The notes: generated by a model not told the origin, from the sequence alone. DNA of 64,000 nucleotides from Chelydra serpentina (GCA_037349315.1 JBAIAC010000040.1:17254001-17318000), one strand, 5' to 3'. Counted from the stretch's first letter, positions 35,410 through 46,932 are shown. Translations and numbers: made by a program.

Positions 35410-36000
35410 CTGACCCAGTTCAAGGACAGTGTTAACATCTGGGAGCTGGGAGGACGGGGAATGAGCTATCAGGCCCTACTCCTCGAGCTCCCAAGGGTGA
35501 ATCCAACCCAGCTTGGCCAAGACAAAAGGTTATCATCCCCTCTCAGCCATGGGAAATGAGCAAGGGAGGGGGCCCAGCACCACTGGTGTCCACCTCCCCC
35601 AAAGCATCCTTCTGAGTCCTGCCCAGGACGAGCTGAGCACCAGAAACCACCTGCAGTGAAAAACACCTTTACTGAGCCGGCCGATAGCCCTCCCTACAGC
35701 CTGATGTGCCTTTCCTTGGGTCACTATCTCCACAGGCCCACAGCACTCCCGGGGCAGCCCCCTGGAGGCCAGTCGCAGCAGAGACCAAGTGGGCCATGGG
35801 GCCAGGCTACAGGATCCGAGCCGAGGAGGTTTGCTGCGATGCTCTAGTTCTCTTCATGAACATGTTGATCCAGCACTAACAGCGCTATTGTAGAGCACAT
35901 CCCTGCAATGCTAGACCCTGCCCCAGCGGCAGCTCTTGGGGACAGACTCCCCCGGCTTTGCGCCATGGGGCTCCATGAAGCAGCACGTCGGCAGGCTCAC
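35410..36000. other. Unique non-coding sequence
   Basis: GC-moderate DNA, no gene that I can support. Confidence 0.45.
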
Positions 36001-36114
36001 CAGGCTCCCTTCGGAGGAGGGGGTATTTTCCAGAACAGCAGGTGAAGTGCTGACGCATCATCTCTGCTGTCATGGAAACCGGGACGTCGGGAACTTTGTG
36101 GGGGATCAATGCAA
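36001..36114 (-). other. Candidate internal coding exon, minus strand (weak)
   Basis: On the minus strand, an AG at 36115-36116 precedes an open 114-base segment (38 codons, a multiple of three) that ends at a good donor, CTG|GTGAGC. The encoded residues include HKVPDVPVSMTAEMMRQHF then CCSGKYPLLRREPG, with balanced composition rather than low complexity. The pyrimidine tract upstream is only fair. I do not recognise the protein, and the frame is open beyond both splice sites (35885-36253), so this is suggestive only. Confidence 0.18.
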
Positions 36115-36699
36115 CTTTCTTTATCTCGCCCGAGGAAAGAGAGGGCTCATTCGCCTGAGAAGCCGAGAGAGATTCTGCTGCAGTTTGGGAACAAGGGGCC
36201 CAGAGCAGAGGGCTCAGGCCTGGATCCTGCCTTTCCCAAAGCTCTGTGGGCAACAGACAGCTTTTATCCCCCTAAAAAGGGCAGATATTAGCTTGGTCAA
36301 AAGCCCTCAGGGGTCCTGTTTCTATAGCGCCCTCCCCGGCCCTGCTGCAGAATTAATTCTGGATGAATTGCAAGTGAATACGCAGCTTGATCTGTTTGGA
36401 CGCCCCTTCTCTAGAAACGCTGATGCATGCTGGGCTTCGGGGTTGTTTTTTCCATGAACTCCTGCCTGTGTTTTTCAGAAATCCCAACGCGCTAATGGAA
36501 CAAGCTGCAGGAAATCTCAGCGCAAGCGCCCAGAATATCACCTGAAACCGAACGGCCACTAGTTCAGGTGCAAATCTTCGCCCTCTGTTACAGTTTTCAT
36601 AAGAACTAAAGGGGAAGGAAAACCTCGGCATCTGCTTTCAGACCCCCTATAATAAAATCAGCCTCACTCTTCACAATTCTATGGCCCCGTTCAGCCAAA

Positions 36700-36880
36700 G
36701 ATCTCCCAGTGCTTTGCATACATTGATTGAGTCCCACTTCCCTCCTGGGAGATAAGTACCATTCTACCTATTTCATAGAAGGGAAAAAAACGAGTCCTAA
36801 AGGACTTCCAAGGTGACAGAGCATGACAGTAACAGAAATGGAAGAAGGAGCCAGGAGTCCTGGGCCCTAACCCACTAGAG
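36700..36880 (-). repeat. MIR-like ancient SINE fragment
   Basis: Reverse order: 'agtgctttgcatacattgattgagtcccacttccctcctgggagataagtacc', 'ctatttcatagaagggaaaaa', then 'ggtgacagagc' and 'ccaggagtcctgggccctaaccca'. This fits a long reverse MIR-like copy, diverged in the middle. Confidence 0.55.
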
Positions 36881-36889
36881 CCACTGGAA

Positions 36890-38090
36890 TTTTTCCTCCT
36901 GCTTCAGTTTTCTTTCTGTTTATGCAGCTGGCCAGAGATGAGATCGGATGCCCAATGGAGCTTCATTTTCTGAATTGGATCTACAGGCCCCAGGAAAGTC
37001 CAAGGCAATGTAGCCAGGTTAGCCATCCTCTTCCAGCTCACAGAGGTGGGAGACCTTTCACTCAGTCACACACACACCTCTCCCTTCCCCACTGGGTCAG
37101 CTTCAGCCTGCACTGGCCAAGGCAGTGTTCCTCCAGCCTCTCCAGTTTGGTGAGCCCTTGTTCAAGGTCAGAAATGTTCACGGCCCCTTTGCATTTATTA
37201 CAGAAGTCACAGCAGGGCATCACAGCCACACCTGGCTCCAGGGGAGCTCCCCTTCCAAAGCTGCCCCCACCAGAATTCAGCCCTCCCAGGGTGCTGAGGG
37301 CTTTGCCAATGCAGGGAGGGAATTATCAACCCCACCCGCTGCCCCAGAGGGCTTGAATCCAGCCCTGTTTCTTTGCTACGCAGCGTATCACACCTTCCTC
37401 CACTCCCCGTGACCCTATAACCCCACCCACAGGCACCACCACGGCGCCCAACCAGGAGATGCCAGGCAAAGCCGGTCAGCCATCTCTGAACATCCCTGCC
37501 ATGAGTGCCCCAGTCCTCAGCCCGGCCCCTCCCAGCACACCGAAGGCAGGATGGCGACATGGAGGTAGGTTCCCGCAGGTTAGACCTCAGCGCGGTGACC
37601 CCAGTGTACCCACAATGCTGCTGTGGCAGCAGCAGCCGGCCCAGCAGAGCAGTGAGGGGCAGAGGCTCCATATCAGTCTCTATTCACCATGCAGCCAGCG
37701 GGAGCAGAATCCATTCCCCCCAAACCCACCCCTCTATCCGAGCCCAGCCCCTCAGCCATCCCCTGGGCTAGTGCAACTCCACTAGCCAGTTCTATCACGC
37801 TGCTCAGCCCACAGTCACGATCTCCCCCCCCCCGCCCCCGACTCCAGAACTCCATCACACCGAGAGCCAGGGAGACAGCCCCAGGGGCAGGGCCGGGCAA
37901 CCGGCTCCGCTCCACACCAAAGGCAGCTTCCCACCGAACAGCTCCCACCATCTAGCTGCCGCTGCAGCCACCAGAGACTCGGCCAAGCAGAAAACCACTG
38001 AACCGACGCCTTGTGTGAAACAAGAGGGGGCCGAGGAAATGCTCATCCCAAACCTCCCAATGTAAAGTAAAAGGAGCCAGAGCTCTGCAG
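36890..38090. other. Unique non-coding sequence, C-rich
   Basis: Long-ish overlapping frames occur (36922-37356, 37207-37671, 37459-37785) because stops are rare in this C-rich DNA. None shows a domain or family resemblance. Confidence 0.45.
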
Positions 38091-38095
38091 CACAG

Positions 38096-38820
38096 CACCG
38101 GGAAGGGAGATGCGTACGCCCATCATGCCACGGCACCGGCAAAGGCGACGCATACGCCCATCATGCCACGGCACCGGCAAAGGCGACGCATACGCCCATC
38201 ACGCCACGGCACCGGCAAAGGCGACACATACGCCCATCACATCCTGGCACCGGCAAAGGCGACACATACGCCCATCACATCCTGGCACCGGCAAAGGCGA
38301 CACATACGCCCATCACATCCTGGCACCGGCAAAGGCGACGCATACGCCCATCATGCCACCGCACCGGCAAAGGCGACGCATACGCCCATCATGCCACGGC
38401 ACCGGCAAAGGCGACGCATACGCCCATCACGCCACGGCACCGGCAAAGGCGACACATACACCCATCACATCCTGGCACCGGCAAAGGCAACGCATACGCC
38501 CATCATGCCACGGCACCGGCAAAGGCGACACATACGCCCATCACATCCTGGCACCGGCAAAGGCGACACATACACCCATCACATCCTGGCACTGGAGAAG
38601 GCGACACATGTGCCCATCACACCATGGCACTGGAGAAGGCGATGCATGTGCCCATCATGCCATAGCACCGGAGTAGGCAACGCGTACGCCCATCACACAG
38701 CGGTGCCAGGGAGGGTGACACATATGCCGAATCACACCACAGCATTAAAGGAGGCTGACACATACACCCATCATCTGTGGCACCAAGGAAGGTGAGATGT
38801 ACATCTGTCAAGTCTCTGGA
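38096..38820. repeat. 38-base minisatellite, about 19 units
   Basis: The unit starts caccggcaaaggcgacgcat and continues acgcccatcatgccacgg. Units 2-13 are nearly identical; units 14-19 decay progressively to the right, ending about 38820. Two main variants alternate: A (...catcatgccacgg or ...catcacgccacgg) and B (...catcacatcctgg). Read left to right they go A A A B B B A A A B A B B, then diverged. Because 38 is not a multiple of 3, all three frames cycle through one 38-residue repeat, which explains the long open frames at 38110-38676 and 38163-38795. The unit is CpG-rich. Confidence 0.95.
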
Positions 38821-38894
38821 AAGCTCCTGTCTTGGCCCTGATGTGTCTTCGCGAGGGAATGAGTCTGGCTCTTATACGCTGTTTGCAGCGCTGT

Positions 38895-39118
38895 TGTAGC
38901 CATTTCAGTCCCAGGGTATTAGAGACGAGGCAGGGGAGGTAATCTCTTTTATTGGACCAACTGCTGCTGCGGAGAGAGAAAAGCTTTCGGCTTCCCCAAG
39001 CTCTTCTTCAGGAAGCTCTGAGGAAGACCCAAGGCTCTGTTAAGCAAGAAAGCTTGTCCCTTCCACCAACAGGAGTTGGTCCAATAAAAGACATTACCTC
39101 CCTCACCTTGTCTGGCAG
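38895..39118. repeat. Inverted pair of an interspersed repeat end
   Basis: The left arm, about 38925-38995, has 'gaggtaatctcttttattggaccaact' and 'aaagctttcgg'. The right arm, about 39045-39115, has the complement: 'gaaagcttgtccc', then 'agttggtccaataaaagacattacctc'. Each arm resembles a common sauropsid repeat end ('ttgtagccgtgttggtcc...ggtaatatcttttattggaccaac'), so this is a head-to-head arrangement. About 50 bases separate the arms. Confidence 0.75.
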
Positions 39119-39124
39119 GAAGCG

Positions 39125-39850
39125 GGGTAACCAGGCAGACATGGGTCCAGGTTTGCCTCGACCAGTGGCAGTGAGTGCTGGGGGTCCAACACCCTGCCCC
39201 CTGTGCCATCTGTGTAGGGACAAATGCCCCTTCCAAAGCCAGAGCCTTTTTAATGAGAAGCTACAGTGCTAAATTGCATTTCTCTATTCTCTGTCTCCTG
39301 ACAGTCCAGGCTCTAATGAGATTCTCCCTGGCTAACACATTTTAGCAGCAGCCGCACTGAAAACTCATATTCTGATCCAGCAATGACTTACGCTATGCAG
39401 AGGACGAGAGGAGGGATGGCCCCCCAGAGGACTGAGCTCCATTTTCCCAGCACTGTGGGGGAAAGCAGGTAATCTAATCGACGCAGGGACATTTCCCTAA
39501 TGCCTGCTGCGAACGCAGCTGTCAAACACTTTTGCATTAGAATGATATTGATGATGGAGATACTGGCGCACCGCAAATAGCAGAAGGTCCTTGAAATGGG
39601 AAGAGGTAGCACGAGTCCCTCTTTACTGCTGGATGAATTCCCTCTAGCCTTTCTGAATAATGTGCAGGATGCAGTCAGCATGGAGTGGCTGCCTCTGAAC
39701 AAAGACTTCTCTGGTCAGCGCAGTAAATATTGCAAGGTGAAAATCCTCAATAGCAAACCATCCCAATGCCGTTCACCTAGGAGCAGTCATTATGTCATTC
39801 TGCACACAGTCACCTGACCTCTCAGACACTTCTCTGAGATGCTCTGGGTC
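39125..39850. other. Unique non-coding sequence
   Basis: No gene or repeat that I can define. Confidence 0.45.
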
Positions 39851-39854
39851 CAGA

Positions 39855-40055
39855 CGGAACCAGGACCAGGACTCCTGGGCTCTATTCCCAGCTCTGGCAG
39901 GGACTTGCTCTGTCTCCTTGGGCACGTCACTATCCCACTCTGCATTTCAGTTTTCCCACCTGGGAAATGGGAATAATATTTACCCTATTTTATAAAGCAC
40001 TTTAAGATCTTTGGATAAAAGCCCTCACTAACCAAGAGTTGTTATGATCATGCTT
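39855..40055 (+). repeat. MIR-like ancient SINE
   Basis: Forward order is well kept: 'ggactcctgggctctattcccagctctggcag', 'cttgggcacgtcac', 'tctgcatttcagttttcccacctgggaaatggg', and a 3' part 'ataaagcactttaagatctttggata'. One of the more complete copies here. Confidence 0.7.
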
Positions 40056-40479
40056 ACTTACTACCAGGGCTGGAAAGGAAACAGTAACAAGGTCAGCTCC
40101 AGCCCGCAGTACTGAGCTAGGTAAAAGGAAGATAGATGGCGACAAAGGGAAAGATCAGCCGTTGCAGGACGGGTCGCACAGAGAGCAAAGCCAGAGCCAA
40201 GGGGCAGCAGTAGAGCTTACTAGGCAACTTTACTACCTAGTAGAAAGCTTGTGCCTTTCCCCACTGGGGCAAAGGTGGTGAAGGGCATTGGGCATCACCA
40301 GGGCTTGAGAAAAGCAACAGCATGGAGAGTAAACGGCTGATACTTCCTGGCACATGTGGACACTCGGAAGCCAGCAATGAGAGGGTTAAATGCACGGTGG
40401 CTCTAGAAAAATCCTGTTGGTTATTTTCTCCTCCCATGGGGCGTTTACGCTCAGAGGGGATGGCTACCACTGCAATAAT

Positions 40480-40652
40480 GCACCCACGGCTGGCCCAGGC
40501 CACTGACTCGGGGCTCGGGTGTGGAGCTATAAAATTGCAGTGTGAATGTTCAGGCCCCAACCTGGACGTCTACACTGCAATTCTATAGCCCCACGAGGTG
40601 AGTCGGCCGATCCGGGCCAGCCGCCAGCGTTTTATAGCAGTGCAGCCAGACC
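40480..40652. mobile_element. Palindromic DNA-transposon remnant (GTCTACACTGCAAT type)
   Basis: Two inverted segments, 'gctataaaattgcagtgt' at about 40525 and 'acactgcaattctatagc' at about 40574, fold on each other. A third related word, 'ttttatagcagtgcagcc', follows near 40631. The 'gtctacactgc' motif is the terminus of a hAT-like MITE group common in turtles, also seen at 61372. Confidence 0.55.
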
Positions 40653-40726
40653 CAGACCCCAGCCACACAGACGGGCCAGGGCCTGCCATTAACATTCGGT
40701 GGTTCTACCTACATGTTGCATACCAG

Positions 40727-40838
40727 TAAGGTGACGACAGCAAGTGTGAAAAATCGGGACAAGTGGTAGGAGCCTATATAAGAAAAAGCCCCAAATATCG
40801 GGACTGTCCCTATAAAATTGGAACATCCGGTCACCCTA
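40727..40838. mobile_element. Mariner-like MITE (GGGTGACCAGA ends), copy 1
   Basis: Left end TA-aggtgacgacagcaagtg, right end cggtcaccc-TA. The interior reads 'tgtgaaaaatcgggaca', 'gagcctatataagaaaaag', 'aatatcgggactgtccctataaaattgg', the same order as the copy at 45493. TA dinucleotides at both edges fit a Tc1/mariner target duplication. Confidence 0.8.
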
Positions 40839-40839
40839 C

Positions 40840-41900
40840 ATACCGGTTATGCAAAGTCCTTAGGAAATGCTTTGATCCCAACAACCTAAGCGCTGCTGTT
40901 TCTTCCCTGATTGGAGAGGAGGGAACACGGGGTGGTATTCGACTCTCAGAAGTGCCTGTTTTCCATGGCCTCTGCAGGGCATTTAGGCTGGTTGTGCTGG
41001 GCTGTGTGGAGGTGGCAGGAAACGCATGTGCTTTCCCCTCACTGTCTGCATAGCGCATTTCTCCTTCCACTTTGCAGCTAATGATACTGTGCTCGGCACA
41101 AAGGGGAGACAAATTGCAGTGATACTTAAAAGCTAATTAGTCTGAGAACTGACTTGGAAATTATTATTAGAATTACAGAAAACGCGGATTTGTTTGGAAC
41201 TTCTTGTTGATTTTAATATGGAAATAAAGCCACTGGAAATTCAACTATGAATGGGTTCAGATTATCTAGCTCTACTGCTCTTGTTCTCTCTCGCCCTTCA
41301 GAAAATGGGCTTCCGATAGCTTACCATTAGGCAGACTAGGGAAGCAAGCTCCCTTGCCTGTTCTCAGATAATCCTGTGCTATTCACAGGCTGGATCGGGA
41401 TTTCTAGTTCATGTGCATCAGGTCTCATTAGCTAGACTCGTTCATTTGCACACGCTAGAGGGAAATGGTACCATATTGTATTTTATGCTGGAAAGATCTC
41501 AGCCAATCACAAGGAGGTGATCAGGAGGCCCTGTCCTGCCGAGGGAATTCCATTGGATAGCATGGCGTTCCGGACACACCCTCCCATCTGGGGAGGTGGA
41601 AATGTAAAAAGACAGAGTAGTTAAACATGTGGTGGTTTCAATACCCATATATTACGTAAAGCTCTGCAACCTGACTGGCTCCATTGGTTTCATTTCTGCC
41701 CAGTCAGAACTGCCAAATGAATATGGTCCCCCACTCCTCAAATTCTCAGCTGAATAGTAAATATTATTTTAACTCCATTATGCAAAGATAAAGCGTCACT
41801 GGCCATTTCAATGTAACAACAATGTGACGGTGCTTCCTGCTAACTCAGTAATCACCATATCACTGGTTAACAAGGCCCGCTGTCTCCAGGTGGATTTAGC
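40840..41900. other. Unique non-coding sequence
   Basis: A/T-rich DNA with no gene or repeat that I can define. Confidence 0.5.
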
Positions 41901-41905
41901 TCAGA

Positions 41906-42121
41906 TAGGGTGACCAGATGCGAGGACCCGAAAATAGGGACTTATCCCCTCCCACCGGAATTGTTGAGGGGGAAAAAAAAAAAAAACCTCTCCGGCCGCC
42001 GAACTTGTTGAGAAAAAAAACGGAAGGAAGAAGCCCGGATATCAGGACAAATGGCGTCCCGACCGTGCATCGGTCAGGACGCGGGACAAAAGAAGAAAAA
42101 TCGGGACGTCTGGTCACCCTG
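41906..42121. mobile_element. Mariner-like MITE (GGGTGACCAGA ends), longer relative
   Basis: Ends gggtgaccagatgcgagg and cgggacgtctggtcaccc are complementary. The interior is longer than in the copies at 40727 and 45493, with two A-rich tracts, a 'ccggccgccgaacttgttgag' segment and 'cgggatatcaggacaaatggcgtccc'. A TA precedes the left end; the right flank is TG, so one target base has changed or decayed. It is probably a distinct subfamily. Confidence 0.75.
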
Positions 42122-42124
42122 AGC

Positions 42125-43185
42125 TCAGAATACATTGATACCTTCTAAGAAGGATGCTAAGCAGCCTCACCAAGCTGATGGCTGTGGATCACAGGATCAG
42201 CCTGCGCTGTGCATTGGATTTCTGTGAGCAGCAGCGACCCCCTGTGGGCCTTCGAAGCACTGCACACTTTTCCCCGGAGTAAGGCCAGGCGAACAATTCG
42301 CTCAGCAAAGGTCACCCTCTCTTCTGATGGCAAGATTCTCAGCTGGTGCAAGCGGGCACGACGCCACTGATGCTCTGTTGATACACACCAGCGGAGGAGC
42401 AAGCCCTCTGACTTTCCCCAGCCGATCTGCTGTCAGCAACCGTCCGACGCACGTTTCGTGCAAACCAACTGCAGCCCGACGACTAATTTGAGTTCTCGCT
42501 AGCGACAAATGTGATCGTCTCGCTGCCAAGTCACATGGCACATGCTCCCTGATTGGATGACCCAATCTTTCTAACTCAGTGAGAGGGTGGGACACGCTGT
42601 AGAGGAGCAGGGCATTGCGAGAGGCCACAACAGGCGAGCAACAGGCTTAGAAACATCAGGACACATGGAACCATTTCCATTCTTCACTCGCGTAAGGAAG
42701 AGCATTAGGCTTGGCTCCGTCCCTGGATCTCAGAGGTAAAAGTAGCCAGGCCCATTACTGACTGAGGGAGACAGGAATTCAGTGGGCCTGTTTTACCCAG
42801 AACCCACACCCCTTATGGCCCCGCAATCCACACGGGAGCAAGCTACAGCGCAGACTCTGTTGCACCCCAGCTCAGGGGCTGGTTACCAGCCAAGGTATAG
42901 GTTGGACTGTTCCCCAGGGTTCTTTCTTCTCTAACAGCCACAATTAAACTGAAGCATCTCAGGGTCTTCCGGAGGAATGTTGCTCCACTAAGAAGTGTCA
43001 TGCTGAGAGCCCTGGAGAAGGAAGCCCCCTCCCCATGCATTAGCCCCCACCAATGTGCCTCCTCCCCAACCGGGAATAACCCCTCTCTAAGGACAAGTGA
43101 AGCCGGGTCTCCAGGACGCATTCCTTGGCCTCTCTGAGGAACTGCACTTAGTACTGAGAGAGGAGCTGTCACCTTCGCTGTGCTT
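42125..43185. other. Unique non-coding sequence
   Basis: No gene that I can support. The minus-strand frames 42302-42628 and 42843-43172 have no recognisable domain. Confidence 0.45.
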
Positions 43186-43189
43186 TACA

Positions 43190-43320
43190 GACATTCACGC
43201 CCATTACCAAACCCCGCAAGTAAATGTTATCAGCCCCTTTTACAGACCAGCAAACGGAGGCAGAAAGGTTAAGTCATTGGCTTAAAGCCACACAAAGAAG
43301 CAGGGTCAGAACTAGGGTTA
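43190..43320 (-). repeat. MIR-like ancient SINE fragment
   Basis: Reverse order: 'taaatgttatcagccccttttacagaccagcaaacggaggcagaaaggttaagtcattggctt', then 'gccacacaaagaagcagggtcagaactagg'. Clear family resemblance despite divergence. Confidence 0.65.
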
Positions 43321-43861
43321 AAACAACCCATTCCTGGCTCCCGGGCCTGTAGTTAGACAACCCCTGCTGAATCTGCCAACAAGCAGGCCACTCACGGCTG
43401 AGGTCTGGGCGGCGTGGGAACCTGCCCACTAGGAAGTGTCTCCATAGACACCAAGCAGCCATTGGGGCAGGTGGCACATAGGTAAAATCACCTGTACCCT
43501 ACCCACACTATCTGCTACTATCCCCGGCGGAGCTGCAATGGCGCTTATGAATTTTCCCATGGTGGATGCACCTCCGGACGTATTCCAACACTGAGAAGCT
43601 GTAACCACAAGCCCTTCAGCCTCCCCGTGTTAAAACTGAATTGCAGCCCAGTTGTGTTCTTCACAAGAACTACCACATCAGGGATCCCAGGCCCGACCAT
43701 TCTCCCGGGACGTAGCATAGCTGGGACCTAACCATGCCCCAAGCCCTGCCACAGGCTCAGCTAGACCGAACCAGACCACGTTGCCATGGAGAAATGAAGG
43801 GACAGGGACAGAACACGTGCAATGAACATGGCATAGGGCAATGTTTCAGCTGAGGTATAAT

Positions 43862-43955
43862 AAACAATGACAATAGATGTTAAGGCCTGAAGGAACCATT
43901 ATGATCATCTAGTCTCTCACCCTGCATAACACAGGCCATAGATTTCACCTGTGAA
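43862..43955 (+). repeat. Interspersed repeat fragment (ttaaggcctgaaggaaccatt family)
   Basis: Contains 'aggcctgaaggaaccattatgatcatctagtctctcaccctgcataacacaggccatagatttcacct', a sequence I know to be widespread in turtle DNA ('aaggccagaagggaccattgtgatcatctagtctgacctcctgtataacacaggcca'). It is a short piece, class uncertain. Confidence 0.6.
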
Positions 43956-43959
43956 AATT

Positions 43960-45490
43960 CCTGCATCTAGGCCAAAGGTAAAGACATACTACCGGCAGGT
44001 TCTGGAAGGTCACAGAGAAACGTGTGTTTCTCTCTCTCAAGGCCCATGTCAGAGAAGCTGCTCGAAATGCAGGCCCACAAATGAGAAACAATTCTCCCAA
44101 ATCAATAAAGTGCTGACCCTCTCTGAGCACCGTGTTTAAACCACTGTCATCATGCATCTTTTATACAAAAGCGAGGATGAAAATGGAGTTGCTGCATACA
44201 CAGGCCCCAGGGTAAAAGACCTTCTTGCTGGCCTGATAAAATTCACTGACATCCATAAATATTTCAAGGCAACTAGGTTTCATCTCCCTAGTTCAATAAC
44301 CATAGCTCTTCCTGCTGCAGAAAAGTTGGGGAGGATTAGAAAGAAGTTATCATTAAGGAACAGCAAATAATTTTGCTTCTATTGAATTTGAAGGGGGAAT
44401 AGAGGGATTTCTATGGATTATTTGGCCCTATCTAGATTAAAAACTTGTTGGAGTCAAAAATAATATTAGCAAATAACACTGGCCTATGCCTCCCATTCAT
44501 CTGGTAATGCTATTACCTTGGAGATCTCTTTGAAATTCATAGCAGATTACAATGTGTATACAAGTTAATACTTCCAGTGCCTTACAGCTAGGATATACAC
44601 CGAGTGACAGGGCATTGTATAGACACAGACATGCATCTTGCATTAGACTTCCCACCCCACAAAAGGCAATGGGGTTCATTCCACAGTCCTTGCTCAGAAC
44701 TGTCACCTTGCACGTGTGAGGATTGACGACTCGTGCCCTGGTGTACGAAGGCTGCGTGAGATTTGCCCTGGGTGACTAATCAGACAGAAGATGAGTGCTT
44801 TAAAAATCACCAGTCACCCACTTCTGTTTGGTTGTTATTGTGTTTTTAAAACTCCTGGGTTATGGCCACAACTGTATGGACGGATATCAGCTTACAGGAC
44901 CACACATTCATCTAGGTGGCCATAAATGTACACCGCACGTTGCACTAAGATGTCCCAACTCTGATCAACCTCCAGTCTAAAGCGTACGGCCCGACCATTC
45001 ACTGGGAACACGCGCCCTCCTGTCCCCTCGGCATTCCGGCTTGAGGGGACCGCTGGGTGCTGCTGTTCTCCGGGGGTGTTATCCTGGCCCAAAGTCCAAA
45101 GCTACCCAAGGGCTGTGGCTGGGCTTCATGGTCCCAGAAGACTAAAATCCTCAACAGGGACTTCCCACCTGCAGCAGTGCCATTGTCCCTGCTAAGCGGG
45201 TGCTGAGTCCGGCCCCCTCCCCTGAGGGTGGAGTCTGAAGCTCCGCCCCCACTGCCTTATACGGGGATGGACCTCAGGGATGCTCTATATTTAAAGGGAC
45301 AAAAGCGAAGGTGGGATTGTCCCTTGCGGATCTGTGCTGGAAGGAGCCCTCCCCCCGAAACCTGCCCTCTCCCTTCTCCTGGGGCGCCACAGGCATTCAG
45401 GGAGCAGGGCTTGCAGAACCTCATGCCGCTGTGGAAATCAAGGAGCTGCACTGACTCATTCTGGGGCCCCTCCACAGCCTCAGGGCCCCA
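43960..45490. other. Unique non-coding sequence
   Basis: No gene or clear repeat. Composition shifts from A/T-rich to GC-rich near 45000. Confidence 0.45.
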
Positions 45491-45492
45491 GC

Positions 45493-45615
45493 TAGGGTGA
45501 CCAGACAGCAAATGTGAAAAATCGGGATGGAGTGGGGGGGTAATAGGACCTTATATATGAAAAAGACCCACAAATCGGGACTGTCCCTATAAAATCGGGA
45601 CATCTGGTCACCCTA
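45493..45615. mobile_element. Mariner-like MITE (GGGTGACCAGA ends), copy 2
   Basis: Well preserved: TA-gggtgaccagacagcaaa on the left, catctggtcaccc-TA on the right, with 'gaaaaatcgggatggagt', 'aggaccttatatatgaaaaag' and 'atcgggactgtccctataaaatcggga' between. It has no coding content and is about 120 bases. The TA at both edges supports insertion at a TA target. Confidence 0.88.
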
Positions 45616-45619
45616 GCCC

Positions 45620-46415
45620 CAGCCCATGGCAGCATGGTACCTGAAGGGGCTGCTCGTGTCTCGATGCACAGGCCGGGAGCTGCCTTTGAGCCTAGATTTA
45701 AATGTCTCCAGCAAAGCCACTTCCCCAACCTCCCTCGGGCGTCTTTTCCCCACTGTAACACGCTGCCCCCTCCTGCAGAACCACGGACGGTGCTCAGAGG
45801 CCTGTGCCCATTCTCCAGCAGCAGCTCTGTGTCTCATCCTGGAGTCTCTGGAGGAAACAGAACTGTCCCTATAGAAAGGAGAGATGCACAGAGTTTGCTC
45901 GGCTCCGCTGGAGAGCTCTTTTCAAGGGCACAACAAGGCATCAATCAATCACTGGCTTCAGCAGACTGTGTTCTCGAGACATTATGGTCTCGTAAATACA
46001 GGCAGCCAGCATAATTAGTGCTGAGCTAGAACGGGGAGAATTTTAATGTAGGTGTCGCCTCCATGGAGGGCGCAGCAACCCCCCAACCCACACCAAAAGC
46101 CATATATTTTTGCACGGCGCAGAGACGGGGGTTTCTGCAGCCTGCATCTCAGTGCCAAGGACACCACGGACCCAGCCACTTTCATGTCCAGTTAATTTCA
46201 GTGTCCATCGGAAACTTGGCATAGCCAGAAAGTATGCAGATGCCGCTTTGCTCGGTCAAGCTACTTTGGTAAATTCCACTAACACCACGTGCTTGGAAAA
46301 GAAAACAAGCATTTCTACCCAGCTGCTTGGGTCTTCTCACTCCCTCCACCAGGCAAATGGAGCCCCTTTGTGGCATCAGCATTGAGATATTCACCTGCAC
46401 TAGAACCACAGAGTA
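45620..46415. other. Unique non-coding sequence
   Basis: No gene that I can support. Confidence 0.45.
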
Positions 46416-46640
46416 AAACCCACAGTGCTCACTTTATATTATTATTTTTATTACACATATTTGCACTGTAAAAATGATAAACAAAAGAAATAGTATTTTC
46501 AATTCACCTCATACAAGTACTGAAATGCAATCTCTTTATCGTGAAAGTGTAACTTACAAATGTAGATTTTTTTTTTGTTACATAACTGCACTCAAAAACA
46601 AAACAGTGTAAAACTTTAGAGCCTACAAGTCCACTCAGTC

Positions 46641-46826
46641 CTACTTCTTATTCTGCCAATCGCAAAGACAAACAAGTTTGTTTACATTGACAGGAGATAC
46701 TGCCGCCTGCTTCTTATTTACAATGTCACCTGAAAGTGAGAACAGGTGTTCGCATGGCACTTTTGTAGCCAGCATTGCAAGACATTTACATGCCAGATAT
46801 GCTAAACATTCGTATGTCTCTTCCAT
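46641..46826 (-). pseudogene. hAT transposase dimerisation region, inverted duplicate
   Basis: On the minus strand the frame gives METYECLAYLACKCL-like residues (read MEETYECLAYLACKCL), then CEHLFSLSGDIVNKKQAAV and VNVNKLVCLCDW. This is the C-terminal dimerisation region of hAT transposases (pattern YP.LA..A..YL..P.t.vp.ERlFS..g.i...kR..L...). It duplicates the end of the frame at 47241-47525 in inverted form, with several substitutions, and lies in the left arm of the foldback. It has no own start or upstream domain. Confidence 0.8.
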
Positions 46827-46932
46827 GTTTCGGCCACCATTCCAGAGGACATGCTTCCATGCTGATGATGCTCATTAAAAAAAGAATGCGTCAATTAAAA
46901 GTTGTGACTGTACATCTTGGGGAGGAAATTTT

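Noticed and set aside
38110..38795. Two long plus-strand frames of 188 and 210 codons with histidine/arginine-rich repeats
   Set aside because: They lie wholly in the 38-base tandem array. Because the unit is not a multiple of three, the same peptide repeat appears in several frames, so openness is an artefact.
38096..38820. CRISPR array
   Set aside because: The units are contiguous 38-base tandem copies with no unique spacers, in a vertebrate nuclear sequence.
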